Assembly: GCA_002733605.1 (NCBI GenBank)
Contig: NVWK01000001.1
Location: 237,837-301,836 of the forward strand
From: Robiginitomaculum sp.
Lineage (GTDB): Bacteria; Pseudomonadota; Alphaproteobacteria; Caulobacterales; Maricaulaceae
Direction of reading: 5' to 3'
DNA: 64,000 nucleotides
Shown here piece after piece: positions 1 to 8,932 of the stretch; the first letter of the stretch is position 1, and the number at the start of each line of letters is the position of its first letter. The position numbers were made by a program, and so were the translations under genes. The notes beneath the pieces are model-generated. The model was not told where the DNA came from. It did not search any database and worked only from the letters and a program-made list of their open reading frames with translations.

Positions 1-31
1 CTTCAAGGGTAAGCTTGGTTAAATCAGACAT
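1..31 (-). CDS. gatA: Aspartyl/glutamyl-tRNA amidotransferase subunit A, first ten codons only
   Basis: Only the start codon and the first residues, MSDLTKLTLE, lie inside the window; the rest runs off the left edge. This is the usual opening of alphaproteobacterial GatA, and it follows gatC by 9 bp on the same strand, the standard gatC-gatA order. GatA is the amidase-signature subunit that releases ammonia from glutamine for transamidation of mischarged tRNA. The call rests on this short stretch plus the neighbour. Confidence 0.75.
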   Translation of the reverse strand, partial: MSDLTKLTLE

Positions 32-40
32 ATCAGCCCC

Positions 41-343
41 CTATTCCACAGAGCGCGGCACAACAAAATAGCCCGCCTCTGTCTTAGGCGCATTGGCCAA
101 TACCTTGTCACGCACATTACCGTCCGTAACTTTATCTTCGCGCATAGGCGCATCCATTTCCACCGCCGATGTCATCGGCTCAACACCCTCCACATCCACT
201 TCGCCCAGCATTTCAATCCACGACAGAATGCCGTTCAACTCATCGGCCAAAGGGGCAAGCCTGTCTTCGCTCACATGCAAGCGCGATAGCCGGGCAATTT
301 TTCTTACGGTTTCGGCGTCCACGCCAGTATTTGCTTCACTCAC
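41..343 (-). CDS. gatC: Aspartyl/glutamyl-tRNA(Asn/Gln) amidotransferase subunit C
   Basis: A 100-residue protein of normal GatC length. GatC is the small subunit that clamps GatA to GatB in the complex converting Glu-tRNA(Gln) and Asp-tRNA(Asn) to the amide forms. The N-terminal helix (VRKIARLSRLHV), the central EGVEPMTSAV segment and the C-terminal YFVVPRSVE tail are family hallmarks. The start is GTG at 343, preceded by a GAGAG ribosome-binding site. gatA follows after 9 bp, so the two are cotranscribed. Confidence 0.95.
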   Translation of the reverse strand: MSEANTGVDAETVRKIARLSRLHVSEDRLAPLADELNGILSWIEMLGEVDVEGVEPMTSAVEMDAPMREDKVTDGNVRDKVLANAPKTEAGYFVVPRSVE

Positions 344-474
344 AATAATTCTCTCAGGTGGGAGTTTTACATTCTACATGTCAACTAACAGGCCATGCAA
401 GGCGGGGCAAGTGGGGAGTGACTAGCCGCGTGTTATTATTCCTGTATAGTCGCTCAAAAATATAAAGGGACACC

Positions 475-1536
475 ATGATTTTTCTATACATATTACTGGC
501 ACTACTCGCGCTAATTATCGTCATAACATTTTGGCTTAAAGGCGAAAACCTGTCCAAATACGATGTGAACCCGCCCGTGACATTTGAATGCGACCCTGAC
601 TCCGAAGGCTTGCAAATTGTAAACCAGTCTTTGTATGATAATTTTATCAAACCGGCAAAAGGCCATAAGGGCGGTGAACCGATCAAAGCCAAACGTGACC
701 GCTTTGATGAAGTCGGCTTGGCAGGCACCTACCCCAGTACATTCACCCCTCTGATGATTGGGGATATTTCCGGAGAATGGGTCACCTCCAAAAAATCAGA
801 CCCCAACAAACGCATCCTCTACATTCACGGCGGCGCCTTCACAGTCGGCAGTGCCGTCAGCCACCGCGCCATCACCAGCAAACTGGCCGAACTAACCGGT
901 GCCAGCGTCTGCGTCATCAATTACCGCCTGATGCCCGAACACCCGCGCCAAGCCGGTATTGAGGATAGTATCACCGCCTACAAATGGATTTTAGAAAACG
1001 GCCCGGACGGCCCCGCCCGCGTACACAAGCTTTGTGTGTCCGGCGATTCTGCCGGTGGCAATCTAACATTACGGGTGCTCCAATGGGCCCGCGACAATAA
1101 TGTGCGCGCCGCAGATGCCGCCGTGCCTTTGTCTCCGTTAGCCGATGCATCCTGCTCGGGCAAAACCATCAAAACCAATATGGCAACGGACAATATGTTG
1201 CGGCCCCTCATCGGGCATCTTGTCAATATTTGGTGGCCGCTCCTGCTTTGGGGCACATGGCACAACACCAAACACTCCCCGTCCTCGCCGGTCATCTCGC
1301 CAATCTTCGGCAAGCTCTCCAACCTACCCCCAACCCTCATCCACGCCAGCAGTTCGGAAATCCTCTATGATGATGCCTGCCGTTATGTCGAGAAAGCCAC
1401 ACGTGCCGGTTCCGACGCCAGCTTACAAAGTTGGTCAAACATGCCCCATGTTTGGCAAATTTTCACACCCGTATTGCCGGAAGCCCATGATTCAATGGTT
1501 GAAATCGCCCGTTTTCTGAAAAAGCACGGGTTTTAA
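475..1536 (+). CDS. Membrane-anchored alpha/beta hydrolase, hormone-sensitive-lipase (family IV) type
   Basis: A 353-residue esterase or lipase. Residues 1-22 form one hydrophobic helix, probably a membrane anchor. The oxyanion-hole motif HGGAF sits near residue 117 and the nucleophile motif GDSAGGN near 188, the two signatures of the HSL/family IV carboxylesterases. The acid is probably the Asp in the SSEILYDDA region near 300, and the His the one in MPHVWQIF near 325. The substrate cannot be told from sequence; short- to medium-chain esters are typical for the family. It is divergent from gatC and followed by an acyltransferase and ruvX on the same strand. Confidence 0.85.
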   Translation: MIFLYILLALLALIIVITFWLKGENLSKYDVNPPVTFECDPDSEGLQIVNQSLYDNFIKPAKGHKGGEPIKAKRDRFDEVGLAGTYPSTFTPLMIGDISGEWVTSKKSDPNKRILYIHGGAFTVGSAVSHRAITSKLAELTGASVCVINYRLMPEHPRQAGIEDSITAYKWILENGPDGPARVHKLCVSGDSAGGNLTLRVLQWARDNNVRAADAAVPLSPLADASCSGKTIKTNMATDNMLRPLIGHLVNIWWPLLLWGTWHNTKHSPSSPVISPIFGKLSNLPPTLIHASSSEILYDDACRYVEKATRAGSDASLQSWSNMPHVWQIFTPVLPEAHDSMVEIARFLKKHGF

Positions 1537-1594
1537 ACGGGCCCGAAAGCGCGAAACTCTTGTACCTAGAGCTTTGCACCGCTAGAGAGACCAC

Positions 1595-2188
1595 ATGATC
1601 AAACCCGAAAACCATGTTCCCGAATCTGCGCCCCGGATTGGCAATCGTTTCACCCGCTTTATCGGGCGGTGCATCTTGCGTGCATTTGGCTATACATTCG
1701 AAGGCAAATTTGCCAATGAACCCAAACTGGTATTAATCGTATCCCCGCACACATCCAACTGGGATTTGTTTTTGGCCATTGGTACGATATTGGCTCTGGG
1801 TGTGCGCATAAATTTCATGATGAAAAAGGAAGCTTTTTTCTTTCCCCTAAAATCACTATTCATTGCGCTCGGAGGTGTCCCCATTGACCGCTCCAACCCA
1901 AAACGGGTTGTGGCAAGCACTTTGAGAGGGTTTCGAGACCGCGAAAAATTCTGGCTTGCCATCCTGCCCGAAGGCACACGCAAACCGGTCAACACATGGA
2001 AGTCCGGCTTTGTTCGCATTGCTCATAAAGCAGATGTCCCTATTTTCATTATGGGCGTGGATAGCCGTACAAAAACGCTTCATCTGGACAAAATGGTCAG
2101 TGCTGGCCCAAAAGCTTTGGAACAGGCCGAGGAACTTCGGCTTTACAGTAAAGAGAGATACTGCGGGATAAACCCTGAAAACAACTGA
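1595..2188 (+). CDS. PlsC-like lysophospholipid acyltransferase family protein
   Basis: A 197-residue protein with the two core motifs of glycerolipid acyltransferases. PHTSNWD near residue 52 stands for the HX4D catalytic motif, and LPEGTRK near 124 for the acceptor-binding EGTR motif. It is shorter than a typical PlsC (about 240 residues). It more resembles the small 1-acyl-glycerol-3-phosphate acyltransferase-like proteins common in Alphaproteobacteria and Bacteroidetes, whose acceptor is often not known. An AGAGAG ribosome-binding site precedes the ATG. ruvX begins 3 bp after its stop, so the two are probably cotranscribed. Confidence 0.8.
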   Translation: MIKPENHVPESAPRIGNRFTRFIGRCILRAFGYTFEGKFANEPKLVLIVSPHTSNWDLFLAIGTILALGVRINFMMKKEAFFFPLKSLFIALGGVPIDRSNPKRVVASTLRGFRDREKFWLAILPEGTRKPVNTWKSGFVRIAHKADVPIFIMGVDSRTKTLHLDKMVSAGPKALEQAEELRLYSKERYCGINPENN

Positions 2189-2191
2189 TTT

Positions 2192-2644
2192 ATGACCATC
2201 CTGACCCTTGAACAACTCAAAGAGACACGCGGCCCCCTGCTCGGCATTGATCCAGGCAGCAAAACATTTGGTCTCGCCGTTAGCGACGCAACCCGTTTGA
2301 TCGCGACCCCTGTAGAAACCATAAGACGCAAGAAATTCACCCCTGACGCCCAAAAAATATTTGCCCTTTATGACGACCGCAACTGCACAGCTATGATCAT
2401 AGGCTATCCTATCAACATGGATGGCAGTGAAGGCCCACGTACACAATCGGTAAAAGACTTCGCCCATAATCTCCAGACCCTGCGCGACATTCCGATCCTG
2501 TTCTGGGATGAACGCCTTTCCACCGCTGCCGTCACCCGCACCCTGCTGGAATTTGACACCAGCCGGGCCAAGCGCGCCGAAAACGTGGACAAACTGGCCG
2601 CAAGCTATATTTTGCAAGGATTGCTAGACCGATTACGGTCTTAA
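2192..2644 (+). CDS. ruvX: Putative pre-16S rRNA nuclease / Holliday junction resolvase-like protein (YqgF family)
   Basis: A 150-residue RNase H-fold protein. GIDPGSKTFGLAVSD at residues 18-32 carries the first catalytic aspartate. GYPINMDGSEGP in the middle and WDERLSTAA near residue 106 are the other conserved blocks. In E. coli, YqgF trims the 5' end of 16S rRNA; a role on Holliday junctions has also been proposed. The length is normal, and the gene follows the acyltransferase after 3 bp. Confidence 0.93.
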   Translation: MTILTLEQLKETRGPLLGIDPGSKTFGLAVSDATRLIATPVETIRRKKFTPDAQKIFALYDDRNCTAMIIGYPINMDGSEGPRTQSVKDFAHNLQTLRDIPILFWDERLSTAAVTRTLLEFDTSRAKRAENVDKLAASYILQGLLDRLRS

Positions 2645-2719
2645 CATATTCGCTATTCATAGACTCGCCCGTTATTTTCGTGGTAAACATATGAAAACAA
2701 AGGATAGACGGGCATCAAT

Positions 2720-3718
2720 ATGAAAAGCATCATCACAATCATAGGCATTCTTTTAGCACTGGCTGTGTGGGCTTATATCACCCAACACAATATGGTTTTA
2801 TTCGCAGGTGTCCCCGCAATCCTGTTTGCACTCTGGACGCTTCTGAATACGCAAAAAACCGGATTATGGGCTATTTCCAAATTAATGCATCTGGAAAGTT
2901 CGAAAGCCGGGCTAGAACGAAAACTGGCCAAGCTTGATGGACTAGACATGGTCTATTACGAAAGTAAAAATACAAGCGATAAACCCACACTTGTCCTTAT
3001 CCACGGCTACACATCCAATAAAAGCATCTGGACCCGTTGTGCACATCATCTAGAAGCCGATTATCACCTGATCGTTCCCGACATGGCAGGCCACGGCGAA
3101 ACCCCCTACGATCCAAACATGAACTACAGCGTCCCGACGCAGGCGGAATGGCTATTCAAGCTCCTCCAACATTTAAACATCGACAAAGCCCATATTGCCG
3201 GCAATTCAATGGGCGGATTTATTGCCGCCTATTACGCCACGGCCTATCCCGAACACACCCTAAGCACGATTTTGATAGATCCTGCGGGCATGCAATCTCC
3301 TGAGCCAAGCGATATCCAACTCGCATTTGAGGGTGGGCAAAATTTATTCCTCCCCGAAACACGGAAAGATTTCCATAAATTCATCGATATGACGATGGCA
3401 AAACGCCCCTACACACCGGGCTTCATTCTCAAAACTTTGGGCAAAGTGCACATCTCGCGCAAGGCTGATTACAGCCATATTTTTGATGATTTTTTCGATA
3501 CCGCCAGAATGGAAAACAAAGTCAAAGATATAAAAGCCCCCACCTTGCTCATCTGGGGTGAAAAAGACCAAATCCTCCATGTCAGTACCGTGCCAATGTG
3601 GCAAAAGGGCGTCCCCGATTGCAAAACAATTATCTGGGACGATCTCGGCCATGTCGCCATGTTCGAGGCGCCTGAACGCACCGCAGATGCTATGAAAGCA
3701 TTTTTGTCGGGTACGTAA
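2720..3718 (+). CDS. Membrane-anchored alpha/beta hydrolase
   Basis: A 332-residue alpha/beta hydrolase-fold protein with two N-terminal hydrophobic segments (residues 4-20 and 26-42) that probably anchor it in the inner membrane. IHGYTSNKSIW near residue 93 forms the oxyanion hole and GNSMGG near 160 holds the nucleophile serine. WGEKDQIL near 279 supplies the acid and LGHVAMFE near 310 the histidine. It looks like the monoacylglycerol-lipase or meta-cleavage-hydrolase branch. The real substrate is unknown. It is a separate transcription unit from ruvX, with a 75-bp gap. Confidence 0.85.
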   Translation: MKSIITIIGILLALAVWAYITQHNMVLFAGVPAILFALWTLLNTQKTGLWAISKLMHLESSKAGLERKLAKLDGLDMVYYESKNTSDKPTLVLIHGYTSNKSIWTRCAHHLEADYHLIVPDMAGHGETPYDPNMNYSVPTQAEWLFKLLQHLNIDKAHIAGNSMGGFIAAYYATAYPEHTLSTILIDPAGMQSPEPSDIQLAFEGGQNLFLPETRKDFHKFIDMTMAKRPYTPGFILKTLGKVHISRKADYSHIFDDFFDTARMENKVKDIKAPTLLIWGEKDQILHVSTVPMWQKGVPDCKTIIWDDLGHVAMFEAPERTADAMKAFLSGT

Positions 3719-3834
3719 TCAAACGGATAAACGGTTTCGCATCAGGTACAATGGGCAACTAGGCTCGCACTTGACACCATATTGATAATCGGTAAGTATT
3801 CTTCACAGTATCTAAGCCAGATCGTGGGGAAATC

Positions 3835-4434
3835 ATGCATATATTTAAAACCATCCTATCATCGGGAAGCCTTGTTTTAAGTCTTGTGGCGACAAACGCA
3901 TTTGCAAGTGACCAGACCTCCAACACGCCACAGAGCGATACAAAAACAACACCCTGTAGCGGTCTCGTCTCTTCTGACCCCGAACGCATGTACGATTTTA
4001 AAATGGGGGAATGGGATATCTTGTGGAAAAACATGCGGGCCGATCGTAGTATTGATGTGTTTCCCGCTGTTTCAAAAGCCTATGCCATTGTAGATAATTC
4101 CATCTCTATTGACGAACAAATTGCAGACACATTCCAAGGCATCACATTTCGCACATATAACAGTGCAAAGAAAGAATGGGTGATCCGGTGGATGCCGTCC
4201 TATTCCGGTGATCCAACGCCAATCACCGCAAAACTCGAAAACTGTGTCCCCGTAGAGCGGCACATCCAAAAAGTCGACGCAACAACAAATGTAAAAGCGG
4301 TAACGCGCTTCACAGACATCACACCAACCAGCTTTAAATTCAGACAAGACTGGTCATGGGACGATGGAAAAACGTGGGTAAAAGATGTGTTATATTACGA
4401 AGCAACCCGCAAGGCATCAACCTCTATGCCTTAA
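3835..4434 (+). CDS. Exported protein of unknown function resembling DUF1579-type lipocalin-like proteins
   Basis: A 199-residue protein with a clear Sec signal peptide, probably cleaved after NAFA near residue 24. The mature part begins with a low-complexity linker and then carries YDFKMGEWDILWK. This motif resembles the FxxGxWxxxW opening of small beta-barrel proteins annotated as DUF1579 or similar. Two cysteines in the mature part (near residues 40 and 138) could form a disulfide. No catalytic motif is visible. It converges on the M20 peptidase gene with a 3-bp gap. The function is unknown. Confidence 0.6.
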   Translation: MHIFKTILSSGSLVLSLVATNAFASDQTSNTPQSDTKTTPCSGLVSSDPERMYDFKMGEWDILWKNMRADRSIDVFPAVSKAYAIVDNSISIDEQIADTFQGITFRTYNSAKKEWVIRWMPSYSGDPTPITAKLENCVPVERHIQKVDATTNVKAVTRFTDITPTSFKFRQDWSWDDGKTWVKDVLYYEATRKASTSMP

Positions 4435-4437
4435 GGC

Positions 4438-5910
4438 TTATTCTCCCGCCTTCTCCAACATCAGATAATAAACCTGTACAGCCTTGGCAAAGGTTTCAAC
4501 ACTCATGCGTTCATTCAGCCCGTGAAAACGGGCCAAATCGGCAGGCGTAAGTGCATAAGGCGCAAAGCGGTAAATATCATCAGTAATAATCGCAAAATAG
4601 CGGGAATCAGTGCCACCAACAACCGTGTTGGGTGTGACAATTGTTTCCGGAAATGTCTGGCGAACGACATCTTCTAGCCACAGATACGGGCCACTGCCGA
4701 TTTGCGAGATCGGGGAAGGTTCCGAACCAATATTGCCCGACAGGCCAATCTCGACATTAGGATCATTAATCACCTTACGTACATGCTCTGTAACACTTTC
4801 CACACTATCGCGACTGTGCAAACGAAAATTCACATGTGCCACGGCCTCACGCGGCAGAGCGTTTTCTTTAAACCCAGCCTCAATAATCGTCGGCGCAATG
4901 GTTGTGCCAAGAACGGCATTCATACTATCCGTACCCCGCATTTTCTTTTCAACAAGTGGTTTAAACAGCCATAAATTAGCAATGGCCATCCGACTCATGA
5001 AATCCTGATCTGCCGAAGTCGCTTTCAACATTGCGGTACTGACCGCGTCCAGACCACTTTCAAACGGGTGGCTTTCAATCGCGACAATCGCTTTGCTCAA
5101 CGCCCCAATCGCCGTGTAGGGCGGCGGTGTTGACGAATGGCCACCCCGCGCTTTGGCGGTCAGAACAAGGGTCAAATAGCCCTTTTCTGCAACCCCGATC
5201 AACGCAAGCGGGCTGTTCACCCCCGGCATGCCTGACAAAATCGCACCACCTTCATCAATGACTGCATAAGGGGCAACACCGCGCGTTTTCAGCAACTCCG
5301 CAATGGCTTTCGCGCCACTTCCCGCAACCTCTTCATCATGACCAAACCCAAACATCAGTGTACGCTTGGGTTTAAACCCGCTGGCGGCAAGACGATCTGC
5401 CGCCTCCAAGAGGCCAATCAGAGAACCTTTATCATCAATAGTGCCCCGCCCGTAAATAAACCCGTCCGCAATCACCCCGTCAAACGGAGGATAGTCCCAG
5501 CCAATGCCCTTCTCTTCACTCGCAGGCACCACGTCTTGATGCGCCAGAAATACAATCGGGGCCAGTGAAGGGTCGCTCCCCTGCCAAACATTCAACTGTG
5601 CATAATCAACCACTTGTTCGCTTGCCACGGCCGCGTAAAAATTCGGGTAGGTTTCCAACAACCAAGCTTGAAAACCGAGGAAAATTTGCCAGTCCGTATC
5701 CTCCCGTTTTTGGGTGGTAACGGTTTTGAACTGAACCGCTCTGGCCAAATTTGCGGCGACCACATTTGCATCCAAGTCAATAAGTTCTGCAGGCGTCACA
5801 TCGCTTGTTTGCACCGGTTTGTGCGCCGAAATCGTCCGAAAAACAACGATGCCTGCCAAAACAGCCAGCAACAGAATTCCAGCCAATAAAAATTTGAGAA
5901 ACTTGCCCAT
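4438..5910 (-). CDS. M20 family metallopeptidase with N-terminal membrane anchor (PM20D1-like)
   Basis: A 490-residue peptidase. Residues 5-24 form a hydrophobic anchor or uncleaved signal. AHQDVVPAS carries the metal ligand His near residue 124 and the Asp near 126. GRGTIDDKG near 155 has the bridging Asp, and GHDEEVAGSGA near 192 has the general-base Glu pair. The layout and the long N-terminus fit the carboxypeptidase S / PM20D1 subgroup, zinc enzymes acting on N-acyl amino acids or dipeptides. A GGGATG ribosome-binding site lies before the ATG at 5910. It is divergent from pyrB. Confidence 0.9.
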   Translation of the reverse strand: MGKFLKFLLAGILLLAVLAGIVVFRTISAHKPVQTSDVTPAELIDLDANVVAANLARAVQFKTVTTQKREDTDWQIFLGFQAWLLETYPNFYAAVASEQVVDYAQLNVWQGSDPSLAPIVFLAHQDVVPASEEKGIGWDYPPFDGVIADGFIYGRGTIDDKGSLIGLLEAADRLAASGFKPKRTLMFGFGHDEEVAGSGAKAIAELLKTRGVAPYAVIDEGGAILSGMPGVNSPLALIGVAEKGYLTLVLTAKARGGHSSTPPPYTAIGALSKAIVAIESHPFESGLDAVSTAMLKATSADQDFMSRMAIANLWLFKPLVEKKMRGTDSMNAVLGTTIAPTIIEAGFKENALPREAVAHVNFRLHSRDSVESVTEHVRKVINDPNVEIGLSGNIGSEPSPISQIGSGPYLWLEDVVRQTFPETIVTPNTVVGGTDSRYFAIITDDIYRFAPYALTPADLARFHGLNERMSVETFAKAVQVYYLMLEKAGE

Positions 5911-6032
5911 ATTACATCCCTTTTTGCATCCCTTGCATTCGCCAATAGTCTAACCCGAAGCCCTCTTGTTCTACAAGCCACTTTACAATCACGCGAACAC
6001 CCCGTAAAACCACCAAAATTACAGAGGCCTAT

Positions 6033-6998
6033 ATGCCAAATGCGCGCGGTTTAGCGGGATTTAACCCCCGACATCTTCTCTCTATAGCGGATCTCAACCG
6101 CCTTGATATTGAGATGCTCCTTGAATTAGGAGAAACATATCTTGATCTTTCCGTACAAAAAGACAGTAAAAATTCGGTTCTGGCCGGAAAAACACTGATC
6201 AATCTGTTTTTCGAAAATTCGACCCGTACAGAAAAATCATTTGAACTTGCCGGACGCAGGCTTGGCGCAGATGTCATCAACATGGCCATCGCCCAAAGCA
6301 GTGTCGCCAAAGGAGAAACCCTTCTCGATACGGCCGCCACTCTGAATGCTATGAACCCGGATTTACTGGTGATCCGTCACGGCGCGTCAGGCGCCCCCGC
6401 CCTATTGGCCCAAAAAGTATCCTGCGCCGTCATCAATGCCGGAGACGGCATGCATGAACACCCCACCCAAGCCCTGTTGGACGCACTTTGCCTGCGCCAA
6501 GCCGTGCAAGAGGACGGCGGACAGTTGGACGGGTTACGCATTGCGATTTGCGGCGACATTCTCCACTCCAGAGTGGCACGCTCAAATGTGCAACTTCTCA
6601 ACATACTGGGCTGCGAAGTCCGCCTCATCGGGCCACCAACCCTCTTGCCTGCAGACGCAGACCGTTGGGGCGTCGATGTTTTTCACGATATGAAGACTGG
6701 ACTGGAAGGTTGCGACGCCATCATGATGCTGCGTTTGCAACTCGAACGCATGGGCGGCACCTTCATCCCTTCAAAACGCGAATACTTCCATTTTTATGGA
6801 TTGGATCGTGCCAAACTCGCCTATGCCAAGCCCGACGCGCTGGTCATGCATCCCGGCCCGATGAACCGGGGTGTCGAGATCAGTTCCGACATTGCCGACG
6901 ATCCCGATATCAGCCTAATCACCAAACAAGTCGAAGCCGGTGTCGCCATGCGTATGGCCATTCTACACGCCTTATCCCTAAGAGGAGACCGCGCATGA
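6033..6998 (+). CDS. pyrB: Aspartate carbamoyltransferase catalytic chain
   Basis: A 321-residue enzyme joining carbamoyl phosphate and aspartate in the second step of pyrimidine synthesis. [12 protein letters not shown] (residues 59-70) contains the carbamoyl-phosphate-binding STRT loop. [10 protein letters not shown] near 142 and [10 protein letters not shown] near 274 are the other signature blocks. No pyrI regulatory chain is nearby. Instead the ATGA overlap couples it to a dihydroorotase homologue, the arrangement in which PyrB assembles with an inactive PyrC'. The supplier of carbamoyl phosphate, carAB, lies at 54.5-61 kb. Confidence 0.97.
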   Translation: MPNARGLAGFNPRHLLSIADLNRLDIEMLLELGETYLDLSVQKDSKNSVLAGKTLINLFFENSTRTEKSFELAGRRLGADVINMAIAQSSVAKGETLLDTAATLNAMNPDLLVIRHGASGAPALLAQKVSCAVINAGDGMHEHPTQALLDALCLRQAVQEDGGQLDGLRIAICGDILHSRVARSNVQLLNILGCEVRLIGPPTLLPADADRWGVDVFHDMKTGLEGCDAIMMLRLQLERMGGTFIPSKREYFHFYGLDRAKLAYAKPDALVMHPGPMNRGVEISSDIADDPDISLITKQVEAGVAMRMAILHALSLRGDRA

Positions 6999-8290
6999 AC
7001 ACTCTGGCCCTAAGAGGCGCACGCCTCATTGATCCCGAAAGCGGTCTTGACGAACGCGGTGATCTTCTCATTCAGGACGGCAAAATCGCAGCTCTTGGCA
7101 AACACATTTTTGACACGGGCCTCAGCGATGACATCCAAACCATCGACGCAGACGGGCTTATCCTCGCACCGGGCCTCATCGATATGCGGGTCGTGACCGG
7201 AGAACCGGGCGCAGAACACAAAGAAACACTGGCAAGCGCAGGCCTGGCCGCCGCAGCCGGCGGCGTCACCTCCATGGTGGTCATGCCCCAAACCAATCCG
7301 GTGATTGATGATATTTCATTGGTCAATTATATCCGCCAACGGGGCCATGAAACCTCGCCCGTACGGGTTTACAGCGCCGGCGCATTGACCAAAGGTCTCA
7401 AAAGCCAACGCATGACAGAGCTTGGCCTCATGGCCCAAGCCGGAGCCGTCATGTTCTCCAACGGGGAAAACCCGATTACAGACACCCGCCTTATGCGCAG
7501 GATTATGGCTTATAGCTCAACCTTCAACGCCCTGATCGCCCACCGCGCCATTGACCCCTATTTAACCGAAGGGGCCTGCGCCCATGAAAGCGACTTTTCA
7601 TCACGGCTAGGCCTCAGCGCCGCCCCCGCCCTCTCGGAGCGCATCATGGCAGAGCGCGACCTCGCCCTCGTCGAACTCACTGGCGCCCGCTATTTGCTTG
7701 ATCTGGTGTCATCAGAAGACACCCTTCCCGCCATTCAGCGCGCAAAAGCACGTGATCTGGATGTCAGCGCCTCGGTCAGCATCAACCATCTAGCCCTCAA
7801 CGAGCTTGATATCGGCGATTACCGTAGTTTTGCCAAGCTTGATCCGCCCCTACGGGCTGAAAGTGACCGCACCGCCCTCCTCCGTGCCGTCAATGATGGC
7901 ACCATAGACGTGATTGTCTCTGCCCATGACCCCCGCCCGGCCGGTGAGAAACGCAGACCCTTCTCGGAAGCCTCTTCCGGCGCCGTTGGTTTGGAATTAC
8001 TCCTCTCCGCAGGCTTGACGCTCATCGCCGATGGACAACTGGATTTAACCGCCTTTTTAAGGGCCGTAACCTGTAATCCCGCAGATTTGCTCGGGCTGGA
8101 GCAGGGGCGGCTGCGTATTGGCGCTCCCGCAGACATCGTCCTCATAGACCAACACAAACCATGGATGTGCGACGTCGGCAAACTACGCTCTATCTCGCGC
8201 AACACCCCGTTTGATGAACGCCATATGCAAGGCAAAACCGCTATGACCATCTGTAATGGTAAAATCGTTTTTGACTCCGCTGTAAACTAA
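6995..8290 (+). CDS. pyrC: Dihydroorotase-like protein lacking the zinc site (PyrC'/PyrX type)
   Basis: A 431-residue amidohydrolase-fold protein. The start at 6995 overlaps the pyrB stop by 4 bp and has an AGAGGAG ribosome-binding site. Where active dihydroorotases have the zinc-binding HVH(L)REPG, this protein reads [13 protein letters not shown] (residues 62-74), so both histidines are gone. The late DHAPH motif with the catalytic Asp is replaced by SAHDPR. Alphaproteobacteria and pseudomonads often carry such a non-catalytic partner that supports PyrB assembly. A functional dihydroorotase would then be encoded elsewhere. The family is certain; lack of activity is inferred from the missing ligands. 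Confidence 0.9.
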   Translation: MNTLALRGARLIDPESGLDERGDLLIQDGKIAALGKHIFDTGLSDDIQTIDADGLILAPGLIDMRVVTGEPGAEHKETLASAGLAAAAGGVTSMVVMPQTNPVIDDISLVNYIRQRGHETSPVRVYSAGALTKGLKSQRMTELGLMAQAGAVMFSNGENPITDTRLMRRIMAYSSTFNALIAHRAIDPYLTEGACAHESDFSSRLGLSAAPALSERIMAERDLALVELTGARYLLDLVSSEDTLPAIQRAKARDLDVSASVSINHLALNELDIGDYRSFAKLDPPLRAESDRTALLRAVNDGTIDVIVSAHDPRPAGEKRRPFSEASSGAVGLELLLSAGLTLIADGQLDLTAFLRAVTCNPADLLGLEQGRLRIGAPADIVLIDQHKPWMCDVGKLRSISRNTPFDERHMQGKTAMTICNGKIVFDSAVN

Positions 8291-8305
8291 GGGCACACTG
8301 GCCCA

Positions 8306-8932
8306 ATGTTCTCAAACATTGACACACTCTACGCCCAAATCTTTGCCCTAGTTGGCGGATATTTTCTCGGCTCAATCCCATTTGGTCTTCTGTTGGCAAA
8401 ATTGGCAGGACAAGGCGATATCCGCAATATTGGCTCCGGCAATATCGGAGCCACTAATGTACTCCGCACCGGGCGTAAGGATTTAGCGCTCATCACCCTC
8501 GTCCTAGACGCAGGAAAAGCAGGCATAGCCGCATTTATTTTCCTCAAACTGTTTGGCTTTATCCCGTCCCTATTGGCTGGCGGCGCGGCTCTGCTCGGGC
8601 ATTGTTATCCCGTCTGGTTAAAGTTTAAAGGCGGCAAAGGCGTCGCCACCTATTTCGGGGTTCTCTTTGCCACCGCGTGGCCAATTGCCCTCATCGCCTG
8701 CGCCACATGGCTCCTAAGCGCCGCCGTAACCCGTATGTCTTCCCTCTCGGCCCTGCTCGCCACACTTGCGGCCCCAATTGCAGCCTATTTTATGGGGAAA
8801 TCCGAGATCGCAATTCTCACCGCCATACTCAGTCTGGTTATTTTTATCCGCCATAAAGAAAATATCGGACGCATTCTCGCAGGTACAGAATCCCGCATTG
8901 GTAACAAGACCCGCGCTGGTAACAAAAAATGA
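8306..8932 (+). CDS. plsY: Acyl-phosphate:glycerol-3-phosphate acyltransferase
   Basis: A 208-residue polytopic membrane enzyme that makes lysophosphatidic acid from acyl-phosphate and glycerol-3-phosphate. GSIPFGLLLAK near residue 22, GSGNIGATNVLR at 43-54 and KFKGGKGVAT near 109 are the conserved loop motifs of PlsY. About five to six hydrophobic helices are visible. It lies 15 bp after pyrC, and its last codons overlap dprA through ATGA, so the whole pyrB-pyrC-plsY-dprA run is probably one operon. Confidence 0.95.
   Translation: MFSNIDTLYAQIFALVGGYFLGSIPFGLLLAKLAGQGDIRNIGSGNIGATNVLRTGRKDLALITLVLDAGKAGIAAFIFLKLFGFIPSLLAGGAALLGHCYPVWLKFKGGKGVATYFGVLFATAWPIALIACATWLLSAAVTRMSSLSALLATLAAPIAAYFMGKSEIAILTAILSLVIFIRHKENIGRILAGTESRIGNKTRAGNKK

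Noticed and set aside
1856-2617. 253-codon minus-strand open frame
   Set aside because: It lies antisense to the acyltransferase and ruvX genes, both of which have clear family motifs; its translation shows no recognisable domain.
6488-6994. N-terminal extension of the dihydroorotase-like frame
   Set aside because: The extension is out-of-frame pyrB sequence. The ATG at 6995 with AGAGGAG before it matches the family start.
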